Shown one piece after another: positions 11,198 to 29,300 of a stretch of DNA of 64,000 bases (positions within the stretch are counted from its first letter, which is position 1; the number at the start of each line of letters is the position of its first letter). Origin of the DNA: Enoplosus armatus (lineage: Eukaryota > Chordata > Actinopteri > Centrarchiformes > Enoplosidae); NCBI RefSeq assembly GCF_043641665.1, contig NC_092193.1, forward strand, positions 13,773,501 through 13,837,500, written 5' to 3'. A model generated the notes under the pieces. The model was not told the DNA's origin. It searched no databases and worked only from the letters and a program-made list of their open reading frames with translations. The translations under genes were made by a program, and so were the position numbers.

Positions 11198-11671
11198 TTT
11201 GACGCAGCGCCAAGAGCTATAATTTACGCATGAAAATATAAAATATAAAAAAAACAGCACTTTAATCCTCACAGCGGGTCGACTGGTCCGGCTGAACACA
11301 TATCTATCCGTCGTCCACTCCACTCAGTGTGAAAGTTGGTTAAGCTCCGCCCCCCTGGCCGCCGGGGGAGCGGTGCCTGCCGGACGCGTCACCACACCTC
11401 ACAACCATCTGGATTGGTTATTGTAGATTTGTGCTGCAAGGGATGCGCCACGTGATCTGAACGAAGCATCTCAGTGAATGAGCTGATAAAACTTTAACGA
11501 ACATCACTCGACTGTCAGGGTGAAGTGTTGAAGTGTTATTCCCACGCAGCGTCGGCAGAGAGCAGCACGTGCCCCCCCCCCCCCGTCCCTGCCTGCTTCA
11601 TGTGATACTGGTCTGTCACAGCGGTTGAGAGGGATTGGCAAACTTTTTGGGATTTTTGGGGGATTGTTGAC
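11198..11671. promoter_or_regulatory. Shared bidirectional promoter of ap1s3 (-) and dhrs12 (+)
   Basis: Only 474 bp separate the two initiator codons. The segment has locally raised CpG content, a GC box (CCGCCCC at 11347-11353), an inverted CCAAT box (ATTGG, 11413-11417), and two CACGTG E-boxes (11449-11454 and 11566-11571). No TATA box is evident for either gene. This is the usual composition of a housekeeping divergent promoter. Individual factor binding is inferred only from motifs. Confidence 0.6.
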
Positions 11672-14600
11672 ATGTCTCTGTACCGAAATGCCATCTGGTT
11701 TTTGAACGGAATCCACCAGTATACAAGGTCAGTCAACACTATTGGGTCCTTACTTTGGAGCCAGAAACAGCTGTCAGGGGGTTCTCAGTGAATTTCAGTC
11801 AGTGTGTACGTTGTCTAAATTGCTAGTCCTGCTTGTTGACTGTGCATGTATAGGATTTATTGTCTGTAAAATGTATCTCATGTCATTTATTTTAGCCTAA
11901 AGAGGAATATCAAAGGTCTGATCACTGTATGGCACACATCACCACACAAACCGGCCTTTATACACAATTACAATAGTTCCATTGACAGCTGATGTGTCTT
12001 GATGATGACATTCACATCACCTGACTCCACTGAAACTAAAATATGGAGACAGAAAAACAGGTTGTCAATCTTGTGATAGAAAATCTGTAGTCCTCCGTTA
12101 ACTTTGCGGCACACATTGATTGGTGTGTTTTCTTTAGGAAGGGATATGAGGCGGCATCTAAAGACTTTGAGCCCCAAGACCTGAGTGTGTCCGTTGTGGG
12201 AAGGTCTTTTATGATCACCGGAGCCAACAGTGGAATTGGCAGAGCGACGGCCATGGCTATTGCCAAGAAAGGTGACTGCTGGAGAGGTATGTTCTCTGTC
12301 ACGCACTTTATATTGAGAGAAAATAAAACATTTGTGTGTTATGTGTCCTAGGTGGGACAGTCCACATGGTGTGCAGGAACAAAGATAAAGCAGAAGAGGC
12401 CAGGGGGGACATCGTCAGTGAGTCCGGGAATACGGTAAGTGGTGTTCGCCTTGAACATGCCTAACACTTGAAGAAGTGACAAATCCCATACTTATCTGGT
12501 TATTCTAGGAGGTTTACATCCATATTGTGGACATGTCAGAGACCCGCAAAGTCTGGCAGTTTGCAGAGGCCTTCAAGAAGGAGTATCCATCCTTGAATGT
12601 GTTGGTAAGTACTGCCCATCCTTTTATTCGTCATCACAAATCTTTCTTTATGAACTAATAATGTTGTCGGTGTGGACTCAGCTGTTTGTCATTCTCTCGT
12701 GACAGATTAACAATGCAGGGTGTATGGTGCACAAGAGAGAGGTGAATGCTGAGGGACTGGAGAAGAACTTTGCCACCAACACTATGGGTGAGACCTCATT
12801 CTGATGGTCCAACGATGGCACGCCGCTGTTCAGATGACAGTTTTAAATGTGTGACTTTTCTCCATCTCTTTAGGAGTGTACACCCTCACCCAGAGTCTCA
12901 TACCACTTCTACAGAAGAGCCGGGATCCCAGGGTGGTATGAACGCACACACACAAACACACACACAAATACACACAAACAAAGTGTGCTCATCTGCATCA
13001 TGCGGACAGCATAATGCCACTTCTGTCCACGCTGTTAGTGGCTGTTGTCTAAGCACACTGTGCCTCTCTTCTCCCCGTCTGTTAGATCACTGTGTCCTCG
13101 GGAGGCATGCTGGTCCAGGAACTCAGAGTGGATGACTTGCAGACAGAGAGGGGCCACTTTGATGGGGTCATGGTCTACGCCCAGAACAAGGTAGGAGAGG
13201 AGGATGTAATCCAGGTTATAAACCAACAGTGGTGCAATGTACAAAGTACATTTACTCAAGTACAATTTTGAGGTATTTTACTGGAGTATTTCCATTTTAT
13301 GCTGCTTCATCCTCAACTACATTTATTCGATAACTTTAGTTACTAGTTACTCTGCATATTTAGATTATTCATTCAAAATATAAATCAACTAATACATTAT
13401 GATATATTATTATAGGTTGAGCTACCCAGCAGTATTATATAAATACTAAAGTAATTAAAATTAGCTCCACCTTTACCAGCTGCAACATAAAAGTGATGTA
13501 CGCATTAATGCATCATTAATTATAATCCAGTAATATAATATATATAATTCTGAAATAGGCCATTCTGCATAATGAGTACTTTTACTTTTGGTACTTAAAG
13601 TATATTTTGATGCTAATAATGTTTTACTTTTACTTAAGTAGCATAATGAATGCAGAACTTTTACTTGTGAGTATTTTAACACTGTAGTACTGTTACTTAA
13701 GTAAAACATCTGAATACTTCTCAACTTTATCTGTCTGACTTGGTTTGGATTTGTCTGTGTAATGTGGTTGAACAGCAGAAAAAAGACATAAAACAGTAAT
13801 TCAAAATATATTTACAGTAGTAGTGAATACTGTGGGTTGAGGTAACAATGTGTTGTTTCTCCTCAGAGACAGCAGGTGGTGCTGACCCAACAGTGGGCCA
13901 AAGCCAACCCAGTCATTCACTTTTCTGTGATGCATCCAGGCTGGGTGGATACACCAGGTACCAACTCAAAGGGCCTGAAAACTATTGTTGCTGCTGGGTT
14001 TTTTTTCTTTGTTTCTTTCTGTTCTCAAAAAATGTATTTCAGTGAACAGAAAATCACAGATATATGCACTCGCACAGCAGACCTGTCCTTCAAATATAGT
14101 GACAGTTCTCCTGATGGTGGTGCTATAGCAAATGTTTTAAGATCAAATTCACCAGACGCTACAGTAGGGGGAGAATCTGAGGAGTTTACAAGAGCTCTAC
14201 AGGTTACAGTTTCATATAACTGTAACCAAAAAATGTAGCCATTATACATATATATATATATATACTTTATACTGATTTCTTTTTCTTTTCCAGAAACTGT
14301 AAAATTTTTCCCCAAAATTGTTGTCCATGATCTTTAGACCTGGACAAGTAAATATTCTATTTGGTTGTTTTGAAAATGTGAGCCCATAACACTCAACATG
14401 TGTGACCATAAACTCTAATGTAAACATCTGCCTTCATAGCTAAATTATTATGTATCTAATAATAATAATGTGTTTTAAAGCTATGAGACAGTGGACATGA
14501 GGTAATTTTGACAAATGTCCACATTGTATAATCATTTAGTTGTAGAAATGAATAAGTACTTGAGTATGCATTAGAATTATTTACAAAGCAAAAAAATTAA

Positions 14601-15195
14601 TTAATTAATTAAATTAATTATTCTTAATCGGTCTGTCATGGAAACCTTGCTTGTTTAATTTGAGTAGGAAAGATATCTGTAGGTCATTCTATGTTAGTAA
14701 TATTAACCCAATAAATACACACACACACTGATTTTTTTTCCTGTCCCCAGCTGTTTCTACATCAATGCCTCAGTTCCACCACATGATGGGGGAGAGGCTG
14801 CGTGGTGTAGAGCAAGGAGCCGACACGGTTGTGTGGTTGGCGTTGTCCAAAGCTGCTGCCAGAACACGCAGTGGGCAGTTCTTTCAAGGTGAGCAGCACC
14901 AAGTCTGACAGGTTCATCCGCTACAAATACATGTTTCTTTCATTTTTTCCCCCAAATCTTCCCAGGTGAATTCAGACATCACCATCACCTGGCATATCAC
15001 TTGTTCTGACAGACTGTTTGTGTTGCAGATCGGAGGCCTGTTCCAGCCCACCTGCCTCTGGCCTGGACTCGCAGTTCTGCCAAAGAGACTCAGAGTTTCA
15101 TGACTCAGCTGGAGACTCTGGCCAGAGCCGTTCAGTCACAACCTGATGCAGAGCTCAACGGTCCCATGGGCCCTTCCAGACCTCAATTTGTCTGA
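11672..15195 (+). CDS. dhrs12: Dehydrogenase/reductase SDR family member 12
   Basis: Short-chain dehydrogenase/reductase (classical SDR fold, SDR40C type); the natural substrate is not established. Coding exons: 11672-11727, 12138-12271 (or -12286), 12352-12434, 12509-12604, 12706-12787, 12874-12935, 13086-13190, 13867-13957, 14751-14888, 15029-15195. Frames join at every GT-AG junction to give 337 residues (342 with the longer exon 2); human DHRS12 is about 317. Motifs: cofactor loop TGANSGIG (46-53), NNAG (125-128), catalytic Ser in TVSSGGM (175-176), Tyr202 and Lys206 in YAQNK, then HPGWVDTP. The N-terminus MSLYR...YTRKGYEAASKDF matches the family. Exon 2 has two in-frame donors 15 nt apart. 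Intron 7 carries a transposon-derived repeat. The start is the first Met and opens the conserved N-terminus. Confidence 0.95.
13227..13725. repeat. Near full-length teleost interspersed repeat in dhrs12 intron 7
   Basis: Starts with CAGTGGTGCAATGTACAAAG and ends with CTGAATACTTCT, the degenerate mirror of a CAGTGGTGGAAGAAGTATTCAG-type end. It is packed with AGTACTTTTACTTAAGTA-like motifs. The internal order (TACATTTACTCAAGTAC, TTTCCATTTTATGCTGC, GTTACTAGTTACTCTGCA, AATAGGCCATTCTGCATAAT) matches a family I know as abundant in percomorph fish. It is probably non-autonomous hAT-like, with class from memory. A shorter relative lies at 1213-1316. Confidence 0.7.
14581..14622. repeat. (TTAA)n low-complexity run
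   Basis: Tandem TTAA/AATT units in dhrs12 intron 8. A short (TA)n run also occurs at 14247-14264 in the same intron. Confidence 0.7.
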
Positions 15196-15826
15196 ATAGT
15201 GATACAAATGTTACACCGTATGTCATTGACCCATTAAGGCATTTGTAACAATAAGATCAATTCCCAGAACAATAGGAATATTTGTCATGTTTACTCTTGT
15301 TTGTCTAATGCACCTCCTAATGCTACCCATTCAGACAGCCATATCTTCAGGACAGTGCATAGCTCAGTGTCACCTGATTTATCTGTGATGTTACCTGGAC
15401 TGTCTGCATTGAAAATGTAATGAACTATTGATTGAAAGACAAAGTAATTGATTTGGATTGAACATCTCGTTAGCGGTTACTGAATGCATGTAAAAACGAG
15501 TGTGTCTGTTATCTAGATGATAAAGCAGGGTTCTGCTGGGTGTGATTTTGATCTTTTACTTGAGGCTCACACATGGAAAAGTGTATCAGTGTTTGCTCAA
15601 TGTGTCTGCAGAGTTACATCTTAGATGTGCAGTAGATGCTACTCCCCTTCGTGCCAACACCTCTGAAGTTGTTAGATATTTGAATTAAGTGGTAATTACA
15701 ATGGAACATTAAAAGCTCAGTCTAATGGATGTAATGTGAGAAATCACTGTCATCTGCTCCCGTTCAAATTGCTCAGTCTTCACAAAGAGCCAGTATGGGC
15801 TCAATATATTGTCCTTCTCTTTGTGA

Positions 15827-15832
15827 AATAAA
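15827..15832 (+). terminator. dhrs12: Polyadenylation signal of dhrs12
   Basis: AATAAAG lies 632 bp after the stop, followed by AGTTTTAGCC. A weaker ATTAAA occurs near 15709. The opposing cul3 signal lies only about 170-220 bp further on. Confidence 0.5.
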
Positions 15833-16001
15833 GAAGTTTTAGCCAGAGCAGATAACATTTTTGGACTCGGCACCAGAACAGATGTTTTCATACTGACTGC
15901 ATTGTGAAAATCACAACGAAGGAAAGTATACAAGAGTCAAATGTAGAAGCTGAGCAAAGCATTTGCGTGAAAAACAACAGAGCATCAATACTCATTATTT
16001 T

Positions 16002-16052
16002 TTTATTTTTGTTTTGTAACAATCCACATTTGCTGTTTTTAATAATTTTATT
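16002..16052 (-). terminator. cul3: Candidate polyadenylation signals of cul3
   Basis: TTTATT on + (AATAAA on -) occurs at 16002-16007 and 16047-16052, 383-433 bp beyond the cul3 stop, in a strongly AT-rich patch. Which is used cannot be told. Confidence 0.45.
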
Positions 16053-16434
16053 ATTTTTATACAGTATTGAAACAAAAAAATAATGTGGTGCATTCACATT
16101 TTTCCCAAGGGATTCTTTGCAAGTTTGATCTCTACAAGGGTAAAACAGTGAAAAGCTTGAAGCTGGATCCATCCATGTTAAAACTCACAGGGAATAGGAA
16201 GACTGGGCCTGATTTAAAAATCATCTACGAGTTTTGTTGGATTTTTTTTTCTGCGCCAACATTTTATTCCCCATTATCGTGTGTGTTTACCGTGTTTTTG
16301 TAAGGGACGATGAATCAGGTTCCCAGCGTTTGTCTTTAAAAGAAACTTCCAGTCCATGCGTAACAACAGTCCAAAGAAAACAAATCCCATCCTCCTCGTC
16401 CAGTCTCTTCCTCCTCTCATCCACAGTTCATCTT

Positions 16435-25141
<8,707 letters not shown>

Positions 25142-25400
25142 GATTAGTTAGAACGACTTTCGTTTCTAAGTTAACTTAAAGACTACATGAAAGGCATCTG
25201 CTAGTTTGCTTTCTACGCCAAGAAAGCGGCAGGGAAACTCAGTGACCTCCCCTTTGGGAATTTCGTCGGTCTGTATGTCTGTTATGTTGTTGTCACTCGC
25301 TCTCTTCTCAGTGGTTTTTGGCTAATGTTAGCTTGTATGCAGTGATGGCGGACGGCTGTACTCCACTGCGCAACGCCGAGATCTCGCGAGAGTAAAGTCG
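25142..25400 (-). promoter_or_regulatory. cul3: cul3 5' leader and promoter with TCTCGCGAGA palindrome
   Basis: CpG-containing segment directly upstream of the cul3 ATG. At 25382-25391 is the perfect 10-bp palindrome TCTCGCGAGA, 241 bp before the start codon. This motif is known in vertebrate housekeeping promoters and is bound by BANP in an unmethylated state. No TATA box is evident. Usage here is inferred from the motif and position. Confidence 0.6.
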
Positions 25401-25750
25401 CTACACTGACAGGTGCATTCCACAGGTTGATGATTCTGCTCACTCATGTCATAGCGGTTAAATTGGTTTTACATTCGATATTAATATTTCGACGAACAGA
25501 TGTAAGTAGTTACATAGCAATAAAATAACTGGTTCAACTTAAAAAAGATTGAAAAGAACGGACCGAGGGCAGAAAAAATACTTTATTTGCTGACAGTGAT
25601 ACACTATTTTGCTCCAGATGCCAAAATAGAATTAACGTTAAAATAGGCTATTCGTGCCTTCAGTTCAGGCTATAATAACGTTTTAACACAACAGCATAAC
25701 GTAACACGACCTCTCTGTCAGTGTCAGATAAGCTACAGCATGACACAACG

Positions 25751-26340
25751 CTAATTTTCATCTTTTCTCTTTTCCAGTCCACCGCTTTTAGCATTGTCCA
25801 ACTGCCAATTCCGATGATTGACCAACGGCTGGAAGATTGAATATCTTCTCACTGTCATGACGACGCTCTCTGAATGAGAGAAAGAAAACAACAACAACAA
25901 ATAGGTGAGTCCACGGAAATAGTAAACACACTGACTTTTAAAGACATCAACGCAAATTAAGTCTATGGGGATAATAACCATTAGGCTATCAGAATATTAA
26001 ACCAAGAACCTACCTTAGAGTATAGTAAAGCCACAAAAAACGAATAATAATAATATAATCACATAATAATAATCACACACGCACATTTTACAGTGTAATG
26101 ACGATATTTCTGGGCTAATTAAGCCATTTTCTTCTGCTTTTACTGGATCATCCACTTAGTGCTAATAGTAGCATAGCCTATAAGTCTACCTCTGCATTCT
26201 GCTGTCATGATGGGAACTGTTGCAGTCTTTCGGAGATGAGCTCCAGCTCTCCTCCTCAGGCCCATGTTCTCCAGCTCCAGCTTTCTGATTTCTGACCGCA
26301 TCGCGCTGATCACCTGGATGAGCCTCTGTTCGCTGTCCAT
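25751..26340 (-). CDS. Small coiled-coil protein, possibly CCDC195-like (two exons)
   Basis: Two exon-like frames on - join in phase: 26190-26340 (MDSEQRLIQVISAMRSEIRK..., ending TGC AGA G|GTAGAC) and 25751-25869 (after TTTCTCTCATTCAG; G|AG AGC GTC...). The product would be 89 residues: an N-terminal heptad-like helix (LIQVISAMRSEIRKLELENMGLRRR, residues 7-31, described here only by its pattern), then a basic MTVRRYSIF motif (about residues 55-63) and a charged tail ending KDEN. The 320-nt intron is canonical. The gene would sit about 0.6 kb upstream of cul3 on the same strand. From memory, human CCDC195 lies near CUL3 and has a similar leading coiled coil, which is the reason for the suggestion. 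An upstream in-frame Met (26406) is possible. Not confirmed by any search. Confidence 0.5.
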
Positions 26341-29300
26341 GGTGCTGACCACACACACATTTCCACCCTGCCTGCATCCCGCACAAAGGCGTCCAACACC
26401 CACCACACGATCCCATCTGACCTGTAAACACGCAGTCTATATGTATACGTGTAGACAACAAGTAGAGCCATTGAAAGCCTGGTCACATGATGGGGAGAGT
26501 GTTATTTTCTTCTTAGTGATCTGATGCCTACCACTTTCCCTCCTCCTGTTAAATATTCATCTACTCTGTCAACGTAAAGCTCCAATAGGTCCTTGGTCTA
26601 AAAGTCTGTCTCAAGGTGGTAGGGTGAACAGCTTCTCCTTTAAACTACTTCTCAATATGGCTAAAATGCATAAAGATGGACATAGATGATATTTAAATTG
26701 GTCTAACATATTTTTGTTTTGTATCTAAACCTTCAGTTTCTTCTTTCAAAACAGACCTCTCAATTTCCACACCGACATCCTCATAGCAGACAGCCTGACT
26801 GTATTCACACAAATCTAAAAACTGCATACACACAGTTAAACTCATAACACAGAGAAAATAGTTGCATTGGATAACTAGATAACTGCTGTGTCTTCATGTG
26901 TGTTTGTGTTTATGTGTGTATACTTAAATAATAATTATACATTAATTAGTATTTAATGTTTGAGGCTTTAGAGTAATAAAACCTATGCATCATATGTGCA
27001 GTATGATGAGGAGAGAGGAGAGAATATGAGTCAGAGACGGTCTGTTTGGTGCTTCTCTGCTGCTCTCTAGTGTCTAGTAGTCCCAGCATCATGTTTAAAG
27101 AGTAACCTAACACCAAGTAGAAAAGCATTGTTTCACTGACCTCTTCTGGTTGAAATTGTCAAGTCTGTAGGACCTCTGACTACAACTAACAGTGATGTCA
27201 ATGTGCACTGAACACACTCTGATAACGCTTTACACTTTAGATTGCCTTATCGATATATGTGAGGGACACTGGTAGAGACCAGTGGGCATCAAAAACATAA
27301 ACATTGTAAGAACAAGAATAGTTGATTCACTGAGGGGATGTTCAGATTAAGGTAGTACTGTTCGGAAGCATAATGTCATATTTATAGACAAATTCAAAAG
27401 ATCACAATATTGTAAAGATGTCGGATGGGCAGATGGATAGTATCACATGCTATTTGTAGATTCATTGTTCTGAAATCAACAAGGAGGCTTTGTGGTATTA
27501 TATAGTTTTTAATGCACCTTCTGATGCAGTTAAACACATCAGCAGTGGATGTGTCTGATTGTCAGTGTTTTCAGCTTTGCTGCAGTGTATTTGTGTCTGT
27601 CTTATGAACAAAGCTTAGTGTACAGCTTACACTTATCATCTAGAGGCCTTCTACAACTACTGAGTGGTTGTGGATATCTTAGATGACTATCGGACTGTAC
27701 TTCCGGTAGACATGTCAATAAACCCTCTCCTGCATACAGTACCTTAATGGCCACACATTATGCATGCCCAAGCCTGCAGTACTTGTCCACTCAGTCGTCG
27801 TGTTTGGCCCACTTGCTGAAAGCAAGGTGAATCTTGACCACCCATCATGAGGTTTGTCCAAGCCATGGTTTGTGTAACAATGATACATCATATAAAATGA
27901 GTTACAGACTAACGTACATATCAGATGAGAAAATGCTGTGCATTGTGTTTTTTTCGGGTAACATCCTCCCTGATACTGACATTAAGGATGGTGTCATATG
28001 AACTGTGGTTTTGGCACAGGAAGTGCTACAGATACAACCCTAATGTGTGTGTGTGTGTGTGTTCAGAAGTCAAGTTCGTGTTATTGTGGAAGGGTTGAGC
28101 TCTGTGTTGCCCTGCCATTTTGTAATTTCAGTCAGCTGTAGTGCATCTAACTGAACAAATTTCATATCAAGGCCAAATTACACATTACTTCCTCCTACAG
28201 AGGTAAGACGAAAACACCTATGTCTAATATTAGGTGACATGTGAAGTCCTCATTGATTGGTCCTATAACTTTGCTTGGTGACATTGCCAACAGCAACACT
28301 TCTGTGACACACATTTGAGCAGCTGGGTGTAGCATAATACCAAGTTGCCTATTTGCTTGTGTCGTGTTTTGACACATTACATACTCTAAGTTCCTCCCAT
28401 TCCACAGTGTGGTGTGTAAGCTGTTTGTCCACTGATAACAACCCCTCAGCAACTGAGAGATAAACTCCACATGCTGCTGTAGAGACGGCGAACACGAGAT
28501 GCTGACAGCCTACATGACAGAAATGCATTGTGGTTGTGTAAATGAAGAGGTCTGTGTAAAGTGATGTTACTGGGTGGGCACACACAAAGTCATCCTTTTC
28601 AACCACAATAACGACGGCATTGATAAGAAAATAAATTTAACGTTTACTTTTGTGTGCCACATATCATACCCAAGATCCCCAGCAGGTGGCGTGTGCTGTG
28701 GTGTGAGTTTAACAATATTAGGCTTAATGTACTCCAGCGTCACTCCATGTGCAAGCACATGACATCCTCCAGCAGCAGGGTAAACCCAAAGGACAACTGT
28801 ACAAAGTGGTGCATTTGAAAGCAGAGGTAATTGATTTTTTTTGCAAGTGATTACAGAGGCAGAATTTAATACACTGCTTTTGATTTCAGCTCTTTTCGTT
28901 GCTGCTCCTTGCTTTGCAAACATGACACCAGAGGCTCAGGACAAATGCGGCTCCCTTCAGAATCCCGCACTCATCATTTTAGCCAAGTTGCTGTTGACCC
29001 GGCGCCAACACCTCAAAACAGGGACAAGTAATTTAATTTGCCACTGCTGCCGACCTTGAAGCAGGGAATGTAGGCTACCAGAATCCCAATAGGGAGGCTT
29101 GAAGAACACATCCTGGAAGCTGAGAGAGGGGTCAGGCTGTTGTGCCCGTAGTATCACACACAGTCTCCTCACCTCTCAGCAGTACTTTTGTCCTTCAGGT
29201 TTGCATAAAGACTTTGAAGAGATTTGTCTATTTTTATTTTTAAGGCATTAGTGTACTACCTATGACAGATAATGTAATAATGTTACCAATCAGTTCTTTC

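Noticed and set aside
28349..28923. Overlapping minus-strand frames of 85-118 codons
   Set aside because: Compared with FAM124B, the human neighbour of CUL3, and with methylmalonyl-CoA epimerase; no convincing motif match, and no splice structure.
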